DNA of 64,000 bases from Toxorhynchites rutilus septentrionalis (GCF_029784135.1 NC_073746.1:2934136-2998135), one strand, 5' to 3'. Shown: positions 24,572 to 36,122, counted from the stretch's first letter. Made by a program: numbers and translations. The notes: generated by a model from the sequence alone, not told the origin.

Positions 24572-25094
24572 CAGTAAAATCTGTTTTTGTGCGATTTTTT
24601 TTGTGCGGTTTTCTGTTCTTGTGCGGTTTTTTTTTGTGCGGTGTATGAAAAGAAGCATATTTGACGAAGTTATCGTCCATTTAGTTTTTTCGATGGTTTA
24701 TATGCATTTCAGTGCGAAAAAAGCATATTTGCGTCTTAATGATCCACGTCTGAAATTATTCCCCTCCTCTCATCAAATGCTCTAAGTTTTTGCATGACAT
24801 GATTTCTAACAGCAACACGTTTCGACATGCAACTAGAAGCACAAACAGCCACGGGCAACCGAACAGGCAAAGTGTCCCATCGTAAAGCAGGGAAACAAAA
24901 GAAAATCGAACGGTGAATGGCATATTTGCTTGGGAGAAACTTTTTTTAGGCGGTCCCTATCTATCGCACAAAAAAAGATTTTTTTTATCAATGTGTACCA
25001 AACACGATTTTTTTAAAGCTTCTGGTGAAGCAAAAAAATTTTATGTGACTTTTTTGTGCGGTCCCTATCCCCCGCACAAAAAAAGGTTTGTCTG
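24572..25094. mobile_element. pogo-like MITE (TA, CAG ends)
   Basis: TA (24570-24571) is followed by CAGTAAAATCTGTTTTTGTG. The right end is the inverted form (CACAAAAAAAGGTTTGTCTG), followed by TA (25095-25096). 'TTTTGTGCGG' is repeated many times in direct and inverted orientation near both ends, including 24600-24650 and 24955-25080. It has no transposase. CAG-initial TIRs with TA duplication are typical of pogo-group MITEs. Confidence 0.65.
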
Positions 25095-25494
25095 TATGCT
25101 TCGGATTTTCCGATTCGGGTCAAATCAAATATGCACCGTTTTGTTGTAAAATTGATTGTCATTCTGAAGAAAGCTTTATGATGCCTCTCGCATAAAAGTC
25201 TTGGCTCTCATTGGTGTGTACTATACCAATTTTCTATAACCACTTTCTCCCAAAACCACATTTACATTCGTCACATTATTGAAACCCCCGTTAGCTTACT
25301 CATTTGTATATTTTCGCTAACGCTTCATGCTTCCGCAAGTGACATAATGAAAATAAAATGGATGAAGCAACAGTGACATACATAGTGTCACTCAAATATT
25401 GAAACTTTAACTATAACCCTTGTGTTTATAAGCGTCGAAGCTCGAAACAAATTTTGTAAAAAAGTTTGTTTTTTTTGGTGCTTGGTCGTGTTTT

Positions 25495-25990
25495 CGTTTT
25501 AAAAGTCGATTTTTGACCAAAAAAAATGTTTTGAGATAACTATAAATCTCGATGTGTAATGCAATTTTGAGATATTTGGTGTCAATTTTTTTTTAAAACC
25601 CCGATTTCCGGTGATTTTTCGGTTTTCAAAAAACTCAAATTTTAACGTCTGTGACACTAATAAGTGAAGTTCGAATGAGCTAATATTTTTCATAGGGTAT
25701 ATTATCGTGCAAATTCCCAGAGCGTTTTTTTTTTCGAGATGACACTAGATCTCGACGTTTCATGCAATTTTAAGACATTTGGCATAAAAAAATCGAATAC
25801 TTCGATTTCCTTTACTCCCCCCTTGGGTGATTTTTTGATTTTCAAAAAACTCAAACTTTGACTGCTTTGCGCCACTCTCCCTTAAGTCCGATAGAGCTGA
25901 TATTTTGCATAGGATGTTTTTTCGATGTGGTGAAAATTTTGTATAGGGTAACTTTTTGAAATTTTATGGTCAATTTTTCCCATACATTCA
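25495..25990. repeat. dispersed repeat A, copy 1
   Basis: Elements such as 'gagatgacactagatctcgacg.ttcatgcaatttt' and 'cccccttgggtgattttttgattttcaaaaaactcaaactttgac' recur in 58920-59225 and 53536-53640. An internal doubling is visible (25530-25690 against 25730-25910). Confidence 0.6.
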
Positions 25991-26394
25991 TTGGCACCCT
26001 AGTATACATATTTCAATATTATTCGAATACACTATATCGCTATCTTGACATTGAGAATTTTTGTTTTTTTTTTCAAAGAAAACATGGTAATGTTGTGGTT
26101 AGTTTTTTAGTGCCCATCAAGTATAGATAATTAGTAGCTTATTGTATGGGCTATTCATATATTTGCCCAGGATATTTTAGAAATAAGTTTTTGAAATGAA
26201 TGTCAGAATGTTTTTGAATTTTGAATTTTGAAAGTTTATAGTGATCAATGTAGGAAATTGTTTAAATTTACATTAGAAAAATTACTTAGGCCCTTTTCAA
26301 TAAATCGACTAGATTTTTATCATGAGATTTCAACTAAGCAAAGCTGCTAATGGCTAATGTTTTTACAGAGTTTTAACTACATCCAGTTAATACT

Positions 26395-26558
26395 TTAACC
26401 TCTTCGCGTACGATTCAATTTTCACAGGACCGGACCAAAATCAAACGTTTCGATGAGTAACGCATCGAGTAATTTCACTACTCTGATGAGCGTCTTAGCG
26501 CCTTGTGATATTCAACTGCACCACGAAAAATACTCGATGTTGTACGCGAAAGGGTTAA
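26395..26558. mobile_element. 164-bp piggyBac-like MITE (TTAA ends)
   Basis: TTAACCTCTTCGCGTACGAT at the left faces GTACGCGAAAGGGTTAA at the right. The TIR matches over about 17 bp apart from one indel, with TTAA at both termini. Inside the right end, 'actcgatgttgtacgcg' corresponds to the left end of the MITE at 16341. Confidence 0.65.
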
Positions 26559-26934
26559 TTAGAATTTGAGTGTATGCTATCAACTCCTAAGTTGTGAGTT
26601 TGCATCTTTTGCTTTTCCAAAATATCAAATGTCTTTTGCTGTTGTTCAGTGGTAATAGAGAAATTCTATGTTTGCTATCAAAATATGTTTTTGAACGAAT
26701 AATATCAATTAGTAACATTGAGCTCCATTATATTACAAGCTTTCCAGGTCGATATAATGTAAATTTTCTTTTGAAATATTATTTTAAAATCATTGATCCT
26801 TCTGTAACTCAAAATCCAGATGTCGGATTGAAATACGATGTTTGGCAAAGTTTAATTACGCCCTTTTAAAACATTAGTCGTAATTTTAATTGGTCATATA
26901 GCAATGAAAATTGTGATTTTGGATAGCTTCCATC

Positions 26935-27025
26935 ATTTGTACCAAGTTTCAAAAAAATCGATGAGAGTCGAGTCAAGATTTGCTGTTTTTCGGCTGATTT
27001 GGGGTGGAATTGCTCCATAAGACAT
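26935..27025 (-). repeat. dispersed repeat C, copy 1
   Basis: The reverse complement reads 'agcaattccaccccaaatcagccgaaaaacagcaaatcttgactcga'. This matches 37390-37480 on the + strand ('agcaattccacgcctaatctgccgaaaaacagcaaattttgactcaa'). Non-coding. Confidence 0.55.
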
Positions 27026-27094
27026 TCACAAACACCATTAATGTCATCTTTGTTGTTAAGGTTCTCTAGCGAAACCGAAACAAACAAAAAAAAA

Positions 27095-27290
27095 CGCCCA
27101 CCGTCGCTGGAACCGATGAGGTTGACTTCCGTTGACGGGCATCGTGCGTGAGTACAATCGAACCAGCCTCCTTCTCTTCCTTTCCTCGGTCCAAGGACAC
27201 CATCGATTCCTGCTCGGCCGCATCGTCCGCTTCGTGTTTCTGGTGAAGTGTCGACCCTGAGGTAACAGTAACCTCTGAGCTAGCCGCTAC
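27095..27290 (-). other. candidate coding block (possible host exon or retroposed piece)
   Basis: On the minus strand about 63 codons are open, encoding a charged, hydrophilic peptide with segments such as HQKHEADDAAEQESMVSLDR and SIVLTHDARQRKSTSS. GC content is well above both flanks, and the boundaries with AT-rich DNA are sharp. No convincing polypyrimidine tract precedes it. The + strand of the same block has its own splice-like signals (GTGAGT at about 27148 and a pyrimidine-rich tract ending CCAAG at about 27195), so strand and status are uncertain. Family not recognised. Confidence 0.22.
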
Positions 27291-28024
27291 TTACATTGTG
27301 TGAAATCGGCAAATACTTTTCGGGAAACCCATTAGTTCATAGGTTCACAACAACTTTGTCAAGTATCATATTTCGATCAGATATTTGGATATTTAGTCAC
27401 GAAATTTTCCGTTTTTATCGGTTGATGTGGCATATAATTGCACTGTGAGAACTACAGAGCTTCAAATAAATTTAAAATGCTACATCAATCTCATATTAAC
27501 AGCTCATATAAGTTGTAAGAAACTTAGTATATCAACGAAAATTCTGTAGCTGGTCCTTTTCATAGGGATTCACTTAAATGACAATATGAACCATTCCAAT
27601 TGCTTGGAAACGTTTTGCAACAGTTGTTCAATTGACATTACATTTTTTGGGCCATCTTCCATGGTTTTGTCTCCAATATCATAATGGGTATTTATGGCAT
27701 GGTCAGAAATATTTGATACAAGTTGTACTTAGTGAAATATATTCATACCAGTACACATCATATCAATCGTTTTGAATTTCTGTAGTTGAGAGATTATTGC
27801 AAAAGGTGTTTTGGCACGATTGGGCGTTTTGAAACATGTTCTCCTATCCTCCAATGCGTTCAACGTACTTAGAACAATATGTTAAAATACTAACTATTGG
27901 GTAGTGACAGTTAAAATAATACTTTTGTTTTTCCACAATGGAACAAATCAAAAACAATTGCATGACACCATGGAAAGAACGATAACTTATAATAGACTAT
28001 TTGTTACGATTTTCAAAGCACAAC
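27291..28024. other. no gene recognised
   Basis: AT-rich sequence between the candidate coding block and the SINE. No frame or repeat partner could be supported. Confidence 0.35.
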
Positions 28025-28320
28025 AAATTAACATTCTGTGCTCCCGTGGCCGAGTGGTTGGCGTCAAACCTAACATGCCGGGGGTTCGGGTTCGATTCCC
28101 GTTCTGGTCGGGGAAATTTTTCTTCAAAGAAATTTCCTCTGACTTGCACTGTGGTCACGCGTATTCTAGAGCTTGCCACTCAGAATGCATTCATGGCGTG
28201 TTAATTGGCATAGAGATCTCAACTAAGTACTAATGGAAATGACGCAAGTAATACTACGTTGAGACGGCGGAGTTCCTCTAGGAACGTTAGTGCCATATAA
28301 GAAGAAGAAATTAACATTCT
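28025..28320. repeat. 13-bp target-site duplications around the SINE
   Basis: AAATTAACATTCT occurs at 28025-28037 and again, identical, at 28308-28320. These are direct duplications exactly flanking the SINE, as expected from LINE-mediated target-primed reverse transcription. Confidence 0.92.
28038..28307 (+). mobile_element. tRNA-derived SINE, full length
   Basis: The head resembles a tRNA. Box A is TGGCCGAGTGG (28047-28057) and box B is GGTTCGATTCC (28089-28099), the two internal promoter elements for RNA polymerase III. A unique body of about 190 bp follows ('gacttgcactgtggtcacgc', 'ggaacgttagtgcc') and ends in an AGAAG-type tail. Related copies lie at 55411-55661 and, diverged, at 17640-17755. 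The acceptor-stem halves do not pair, so it is not a working tRNA gene. Transposition would depend on a partner LINE, which cannot be named from this sequence. Confidence 0.9.
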
Positions 28321-29770
28321 CAATCTAATCTACTAAAAAAAATGGAATCGTTGATTTATAAGCACCTGACAAGTTACCTGCTGCTGATAAAAACGATCGC
28401 ACATGGATCATGGTCCTATCGCTCAATTCGTTTTCTCAATCATGTGTCGATTTGTCAACCTCCACGCAAACTGTAACTACTCCAACGAATCACACTTAAT
28501 TTTTTTTCCATTTTGAAGAACGTGTTCTAAAGATTGACACCCATTCAAAATGTGTCAGTAATGCAGCCAGTAACGTCAACATCCACAGTTATAAGGAATG
28601 CCAAAAGCAAATCGTTAAACATACTCATTCATAAATAATGATGGACTAGCACAATTCGGTACGTATGCAAAAAGGATTGCCTTCGTGAAACTAGTCCATC
28701 AAGCTTAATGGGAAAATTGAACGAAAACGATAACGAATCAATCTGCCGCTCCACACCACCTTCTCCCCCGGCTGTTTGTCGAACACATATTGGCAGAAAC
28801 TCATGGAATTTGTCGTGTCAATTTGTTGAGTAATTCATCATGCTTCACGTTCACGGAAAAACCATGCCATTCGAACCGCCGACGAAGCATCAAACCTTTT
28901 GTGTCAAGGCGAAGATAAAACAGGCTCCCAATCCGCGGGCCCTTGCACTCAAGGTTCGCTTTTGCACGTTGTTCTCACGTTGATGCGGAACTTTATGCAC
29001 GCCACCGACCGTGAATGAAAACGAAATAAATCATCTTATCATCACGATCCATCATCGCTCCGAAGGGAGCAATATACAGCGCCGAGGCGGGCGCCTCCAA
29101 CGGGTCGAGCTCGAAACAGACAGCTGCAACATAACGCAGATTTAACTTTTTCTCACTGTGGACTGTTGTTCGTTCCGAAAGCACCCACTAGTCCCTACAA
29201 TGGGTACCAACGAGGCGGAAGTCCAAGCTGAAATTCGTTGTACCTGTCGTGCCACACAACCTGTCACCACTCAGTTAGTACTTCACGTATTTCTCTGTCA
29301 GAGCCGACCCAAAATGTTTCACGGCCACATCCACAGACCCATCGATGGACTACATTTATTCGTCTAACTACAAGACGAACCACTTTCTCGGAAAGCGCTT
29401 CTTTGTTTTCTTTGGCCAAATTAGTTTTCATTATCTTGGATATTCGTGCGGATATTCGGCTAGCTTTCCACAAGTGAGCAATAAATCATTATTATCACAT
29501 TATTACACCCTACTAACCACGATCTTTCCCTCGGTGTCACCTCGAGAAGATTGTTTGCGCTAGCCTGGTTCCCATCTTGTACAAGCTCTGCTGGTCTAAG
29601 GCCACTAACCGCCCGCATCGATCCGCTACCCCCCCCCCAGTTCCCTCTCCCCATATGTTCGAAATGTTCCGGCAACCATTTGTGTTCACATTCGCGAAGC
29701 CACCGAAGCTCGCCATGCTTTAGTTAATACGATTTTGATTAACAAAGTTTAATAACTTTTCTTTCGTTAG
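28321..29770. other. unassigned, no confirmed gene
   Basis: The part from about 28740 on is more GC-rich and probably unique. Short frames around 29158-29477 have no recognisable domain. Confidence 0.3.
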
Positions 29771-29830
29771 AAACCTCGGCTTACTCGCCGCCCCTCGCTG
29801 CCCTGCTGCTGGCGTTGTTGCTTCAGCTGG
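29771..29830 (+). other. candidate 60-bp host exon coding a hydrophobic signal-like peptide
   Basis: The block is preceded by TTAATAAC (branch-point-like) and TTTTCTTTCGTTAG (acceptor), and followed by GTAAGA (donor). It is 60 nt long, so it keeps phase. In one frame (phase 2 start) it reads TSAYSPPLAALLLALLLQL, a Leu/Ala core typical of a secretory signal or membrane segment. The other frames lack such character. It could be a short exon of a secreted or membrane gene whose large introns make up the region. No neighbouring exon was found, and chance cannot be excluded. Confidence 0.35.
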
Positions 29831-30694
29831 GTAAGACGTCATGGAGAACACGCTGATATCCGAAAACTTTCGAGAATGGATACAGCGTGGAAGTGTGGAT
29901 AGAATGTGTTCCTTAAAGAGGCTTCCGAAGATGGGACGAAATTCCTCCGCGACGGGTGCTGTTGAACATGATTTGTTTCGTTCACCGGATGCCGTGCCAG
30001 GTTAGTGCTGGAGCTTGGCTCGCTCCTGCCGAGGGTAGCTAATTTCTGCGTTCAAACAATTCAGTCCTAATCGAAGTTTGATGCATTGGACCCACGCCGC
30101 CGAGCTCACAGTGTGTAAAAATAGGGACACGCACACGCGCGGAAGGAGGAGAAGGATTACATGCTGGAATCGGGATAGGGTTTCCAACGGGGATCAATCT
30201 TATCTATTTTTGATGAAGCACACTTCACTGTAGCGATGAGTAAGCTTTAAAACGAAGAAAGACGGAACAGAGACGGCGGGTAGGATAATATAATTCTAAG
30301 GGATTCACCGATCGTTCACTGGCGGGGTGGGATGGGCAAGCGGTATAACGCAAGATAAATGAGTCTTCATATTGGCAATAAATTGTTGAGGCCGACGCTG
30401 GTCGCGCTGCGAAATTGGAGAGGTGGGTAGGGATTATTATTTATGCTAAAATTTAGATAGATATAGTGGGTACAAGATAGGGTTCACAGTAGACGCCATC
30501 GAAACATTTGAAGCTTAGTTTTTAATTTTTTTTCTGTATGACTACGTCTTTGATTTCTGTATAGGATTTTTAAAAATGTAACGAAAAATTAAGAGATTTC
30601 AACGTCGTTTTTTTTAAACTATTACATAACAAAAAATCCAATAATAACGAAAAATTACATAACAAAAAATCCAAAAATAACGAAAATAAAATCC
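29831..30694. other. unassigned, possible intron
   Basis: A 54-codon ATG-initiated frame (29840-30004, +) ends at CCAG followed by GTTAGT, a donor-like sequence. No domain is recognised, and it is probably part of the intron if the exon at 29771 is real. A 'ctacgtctttgatttc' trace near 30541 resembles the palindrome-ended family. Confidence 0.25.
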
Positions 30695-30950
30695 TTAAAT
30701 ATTTTTTAATAAAAGGCTTATTGGTTTCGATTTGATGTGTCGATCATCGAAATAGGTTCAGTGGTTCAAAAGTTATGAATTTCTGAAGAAGTCATTTTGA
30801 ATAAATGATTTTTCGGACCCTTAAATGGAAATGTGCACCCTAATAAAAAAAAATCCTGGCCTAATGGTTTGCGGTAAAGAACAAAATTACCACTTTTGAC
30901 GAAAATCTGAGAACCACTATATCGGTTTGGCATGAAATGGCTGTATACAG
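30695..30950 (+). repeat. dispersed repeat B, copy 1
   Basis: 'tcagtggttcaaaagttatgaatt', 'gatttttcgga' and 'tctgagaaccactatatc' recur in the same order at 34965-35220. A shorter piece lies at about 4800-4925. Non-coding. Confidence 0.65.
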
Positions 30951-31693
30951 TGTACCTTAAAGATACCTGACTTCAGGTACAAACATAACGTAAACAAGTT
31001 AATATTTTTGTACCCACATAGTCCAGTTGAATCAACAAGCTTTATTTGTGTTGTTGGGATATCAATTCTACATTGAATACTGTTCGTGTTTAAATTGTGC
31101 AACACGAAAAATATGTTAAAAGTCTGTATAGATAAAGAAAATGTTTTAATATCACTACGTTCTGTATTAAGCCACATGCCTTCAAATGTTTTTCAGCGTA
31201 ACTCCTAAACATATATTTTTATCATAATGATGTATTTCGAAAAGTTGTTGAAAATTATAAACAAATTCATAAAATTTTATGAACATGACGGTTTAACAAG
31301 ACAAACACTCTTTTATTCATCACTCTTTCAGCATAACATTATCAGCTTATTTATGAGGTTTTGATTTGTATTGTGGAAGTACGGTATTATGCTATTTATT
31401 TAAAATAATCTTTATGAATACACCGTAAAATCATGGCTTCTAATTGTATTCAGCAAATTAAATAAATGAAAGGAAGAAGGCGACCGATCGATTAATATAT
31501 CTGTACGAACGGTTTTATTAATAAGGATTTTTATGTACTTTCATGACCACCGATACAAGAAAACCAGAGAATGTCGAGTTTTTCATATTAATGTTGGAAT
31601 ATCTGATTTTTTCTTTCATTAGTTTACTATTGAAAATAGGAAGTATTAATAATTAATGATTCCAGATTCTTTCTATCTCTACAACTATTAACA

Positions 31694-31830
31694 GTTCGGC
31701 TGAAAAGTTTATAAGGTAACACAGTAAAACTTTTTGCTAAATTCGATTTTCTTATTCAACATAATTGCCTTCGAGGGCGACATAGCGATTATAACGATCT
31801 TTTCTAGCCACCAGTTTACTCGGGCCCGAA
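31694..31830 (-). mobile_element. 3' end of a mariner-type transposon (transposase C-terminus plus TIR)
   Basis: On the minus strand a frame reads KDRYNRYVALEGNYVE then stop, matching the usual end of mariner-family transposases ('...RC(I/V)AL.GDY.E'). It is followed by a poly-A-rich spacer and CGGCTGAAAAGTTT-type terminal sequence on the opposite strand (31695-31712). Only this tail is present. The rest of the element is missing. Confidence 0.55.
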
Positions 31831-32760
31831 AAAAGAGGTCTGTATTTGGGCTGGCGGAAAAATATATCTCGCAAGACCACGTGTTCGTAATAGCCTTGGC
31901 CAATAACGCATTTACATTAACTCATAAAATTAGTGATTTGAGGGGGATTATTGTTTGCAGTCTCTTGTAGATTAATTTAAACACCATCTGAGAAATCCTC
32001 TGTGAAACATTAAACATTAAAGCCGTCCTATCTGCTGTACGCATTTTTTTATTTTACCCCGTTTCATCGAAGTAAACGCACTCGGAAAGGAAAATTGAAC
32101 GCCCGGACAAGAGAGCGAGAATCGTAAAGCGTACGTCATAGAGACACTCATTCCCATGGAGCAAATTCTTGTTAGGAGTTGAAAACAAAACGAGGAAGGA
32201 GAGTAACTCAATTATTCGAACTAGTTTCAGTCTAGCAATGCTTTGATCAACTCAGAGTTACCAAGAGAAAATCATTTGGTTATGATGGGTGAGGATTAAT
32301 AGTTAGTCGCAGTTTGCACAGATTGCGATCTGTGCAGTTTGCGATTAATCGTAAATCACATCATGCTCCCTTGTTTTCCATCCTTGCTCTAAATGCTGTA
32401 ACTCACGAACCAATCGACCGATTGCTGTCAAATTTTGATACGTATCCATTGAAAGATGGTGTTTTGTGATAGTCAAGTAGATTTTTGCAAGAGGCGCCAT
32501 CTAGACGTCAACCTTATGACATTTTCAGCCAAACTGTTACACCCCCTTTGAAATTCAGTTCAGTTCATATACCAAATTGTTCTTTGAGGGATACTGTTTG
32601 GAGTATTGAATGATTGAAATTTACAGATTTCTGAACAGTTACAAAAACTCAATTCAGAAGTAATGGTCCTCAGAGTCTTACATCAAGTTTCCGTCCGTGC
32701 CTCTGGGTCAAGACCCTTCTACTTTTTTTCTGTAAAATAATCAAGGATTTTATAATAGCA
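31831..32760. other. no gene recognised
   Basis: Mixed sequence. A small inverted repeat 'gttagtcgcagtttgcacagattgcgatctgtgcagtttgcgatta' (32301-32348) forms a palindrome. Degenerate similarity to repeat E ('accgattgctgtcaaatttt') lies near 32418. Confidence 0.35.
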
Positions 32761-32965
32761 GACGAATTTCATGCTAACTTGTCCTAGGAGTTGGCAGCAC
32801 CATTTTAGACTGCAGTAAAACTTTGTGGGCGTAAAGGTATTGGTCATTTAAGCAACTTTGTATACTTAAAATCGTCGAAAATGATTTTGACTACTTTTTA
32901 AAACGGGAAAAGGTTTATTTTCTCATTTTTTTACAATAACTTTTAACTCAAAAACTATAATACCT
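32761..32965 (+). repeat. dispersed repeat D, copy 2
   Basis: Same order of motifs as 11561-11738, with an insertion of about 25 bp ('gcaccattttagactgcagt') after 'gagttgg'. Confidence 0.55.
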
Positions 32966-33672
32966 GCATCCGGAGGCAAACTGATCACCGGGGTTAAATT
33001 GATCAAACGTAATACTGAAAACAATTTTTTTTCAGAGATATTTGGCAATTAAATTTAAGACTTTTTTATCTGATAAGTTCAATAATCATCTGAAGGTTCT
33101 TAGTAAATTGCATGAAAATTGAAATTCCTCTGGATAGCATTTTCGTTTCCATTTTTAATTATGGTAAAGAAACATGTTTTCAACACATCGAAACAATATT
33201 TATAGTCGATACTTGGTGAATTGAAGAAGTAATCAAATACTTTTAATTACTATTCAAAGAAGTGAAAACACTATTTTACAAAAAAATACCGCGATTGACC
33301 AGAACCAGTTCGCATCATGCGACGTATCGAACGTCTTGGTTTGTTAAAACTAGCTCATTGGTGACCATATCAAGGGTTACTGGCCACATTAGGATAACCC
33401 AAATGGACTCCGGATGACCTGCAGAGATCAGATTTTAGATCCTTTTATGGCAGAACATGACCACATCTCTGGGTGGATTCAATCAGGTTTTTGTATCATC
33501 AACCCGTGAAATATCATTTAAATAATCGTAGTTGAAGAAATATTTTAATTTCTATACATCGTTGTGCATATCACTTTAGAAAATCATGAAAAACATAGAT
33601 TCATCAATTTCACCCCGAAACTACGTTTTGCAATTTTTGCCTAAAAATTTTCCAAACCATAACTTTCATATA
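32966..33672. other. no gene recognised
   Basis: AT-rich DNA containing the phrase 'caaactgatcaccggggttaaattgatc' near 32985. No frame could be supported. Confidence 0.35.
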
Positions 33673-34903
33673 CAGGTCGGACTCGATTATATGTGATTCG
33701 ATTCGGGAGGGCCTACGTACATACAAGGTTCAGAAGGCTCCTAACCGCGACGAAAGGCAAAACATGGTGGGGAAGACGCGAGCCCGGAAGCTGTACACCG
33801 AAATGCTGACGAAGCCGCATTGCCTGGTAATGGACGACGAAACCTACGTCAAAGCGGACTTTCGTCAGCTGCCGGGCCTGTTGTTCTTCTCCGCGGAGGA
33901 CAAATTCAGCGTTCCGGAGGAGATTCGCAAGCAGAAACTATCCTAGTTTGCCAAAAAGTACATGGTGTGGCAAGCGATCTGCTCTTGCGGAAAGCGGAGC
34001 GCCCCCTTCGTGATGACCGGCACGGTAAACGGGCAGGTTTACCTTAAGAAGTGCCTACAGAAGCGCTTACTACCACTATTGAAGCAGCACGAGGGCCCGA
34101 CCATCTTCTGGCCGGATCTCGCTTCGTGCCACTATTCAAAGGACGTGTTGAGGTGGTACGAAGCCAACGGGGTCACCTTCGTGCCAAAGGAAATGAATCC
34201 GTCCGGAGCTTCGCCCAATAGAGAAATATTGGGCGATTATGAAGCAGGCCCTACGGAAGAACCCAAAAGTTGTCAAATCGGAGGCGGACTTCAAGAGAAA
34301 ATGGATTTCTGTTCAAAAAAATCTACAACCTGACGTTGTACAGAACCTTATGGACGGGGTAAAGAGGAAGGTGCGAGCATACGGGCTTGGGCTCAAAGTG
34401 TGAATAAAAAGAAAATGCCAAAAGTTGTTTAATAGTTTTTATTTTACTGTCTAAAATTTTCAAAAGTATCGGTCTACTGGGCGAATTTCTACAGCGTTTT
34501 TTCCGTGATGCAATTTGATGTGACACACCCTTTAGATGTTCCATGTTGTTGCTCTAGATTTTCCCATCTTTCAAATGAAAGAATAGAGTCGTATTCCGTA
34601 GCTTCTTCTTTTTAGTGTGGAGCCAGTTTGAGGCAACAGAGTCCGAAACAATAAAAATATCTCTAACTGTTATTGTTTAAATTCGAACATATGCGTAGAA
34701 GGATTTTTTCCCTCAAATATGATCATCTATCACCTCCTGAGAGATTCTGGAAAAAAATATTTGTTTCATGTGAGAAAAGCGTTTTCTAAAAATAGAATTC
34801 TTCTCTTATTTTTAATAAACGAAAAATATATGCGATTATGTACAGGATTCGATTACATACAGTGAAAAGAAATCGGAGACTGTATATAATCGAGTCCGCG
34901 TTG
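33673..34903 (+). mobile_element. region bracketed by GGACTCGATTATAT inverted ends, containing an ITmD37E relic
   Basis: TA then CAGGTCGGACTCGATTATAT opens the region, and the inverted form ATATAATCGAGTCCGCG closes it at about 34886-34903. A further direct copy (TACAGGATTCGATTACATA) sits at 34840-34858. The CAG start after TA is pogo-like, whereas the gene inside is a Tc1-type DD37E transposase. The gene fragment may have inserted into, or been captured by, another element. Confidence 0.45.
33700..34403 (+). pseudogene. ITmD37E-type (Tc1/mariner superfamily) transposase, 5'-truncated
   Basis: Only the catalytic half is left. It begins at YKVQKAPNRDERQN and continues with KTRARKLYTEML and MDDETYVKADFRQLPG (first Asp). 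A stop follows after RKQKLS (near 33945). Then come WQAICSCGKRSAPFVMTGTV, FWPDLASCHYSKDVLRWYEA (second Asp) and, after a small deletion and frameshift near 34200, PELRPIEKYWAIMKQALRK with the final Glu. The spacing Asp to Glu is about 36-37 residues, as in the mosquito ITmD37E group. The end is GLGLKV at 34403. The DNA-binding N-terminus is missing. Catalytic residues are present but the gene cannot be expressed intact. Confidence 0.85.
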
Positions 34904-34964
34904 TGTCCATATTTTTCTGAAAATCGTGATCGATTTGCCCCCGGTTTACAGTACTTACCAAAAA

Positions 34965-35220
34965 TTGGTAAAATAAAAGGCTTTCCTTCAATTTCATATG
35001 TCGATCGTCTAAATCGGTTCAATGGTTCAAAAGTTATGAATTTTGAAAAAAGTCATTTTTGGGAAAAAGTGGAAAAAATTGATTTTTCGGACCACCCTAA
35101 AATGAAAAAGGACATCCTAATAAAAAAAAATTGAAAAATATGGGTTTAATGTTTCGCGATGAAGAACAAAATTACGGCTTTTGTCGAACATCTGAGAACC
35201 ACTATATCAGTTTGGAATGG
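34965..35220 (+). repeat. dispersed repeat B, copy 2
   Basis: Shares 'cggttcaatggttcaaaagttatgaatt', 'gatttttcggac', 'aagaacaaaattac' and 'tctgagaaccactatatc' with 30695-30950. Confidence 0.65.
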
Positions 35221-35576
35221 AATGGCAGGAAAAAAGTTTTTCTAACAACAACTTTTTCGTTTTTTTTTGTTATCAACTGATTCTAATTTTGTTCAAAGTC
35301 AAGATGAAACGAAATGAAGTAAGTTTGACTTCGTATTTATTTGGCTCTTTTTGTTAACATTTTTAGATATTTACCCGCCTGGAGGCATTTTAGAACGAAT
35401 TCTTGAGGTATCCAATAGACGAAACAATAATTCGTCATTTTCCATTAGAAAAAACGATCATGATTGGATATGTATAATAATGATTTGCTGATATCTTGTT
35501 TTTTTATTAATTCGTTTATTTTTACAGGCTCAGTTACTTAAGTTAAAAGGGGCCGAATTCCTAAATATAATTTTAA

Positions 35577-36122
<546 letters not shown>

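Noticed and set aside
26480..26545. Hammerhead-like CTGATGA ... GAAA
   Set aside because: The GAAA does not follow a stem II directly after CTGATGA, and the required stems cannot be drawn. It lies within the TTAA MITE.
28041..28115. Possible tRNA gene
   Set aside because: Boxes A and B are present but the acceptor-stem halves do not pair, the sequence continues into a repeated body, and target duplications flank the whole. It is a SINE.
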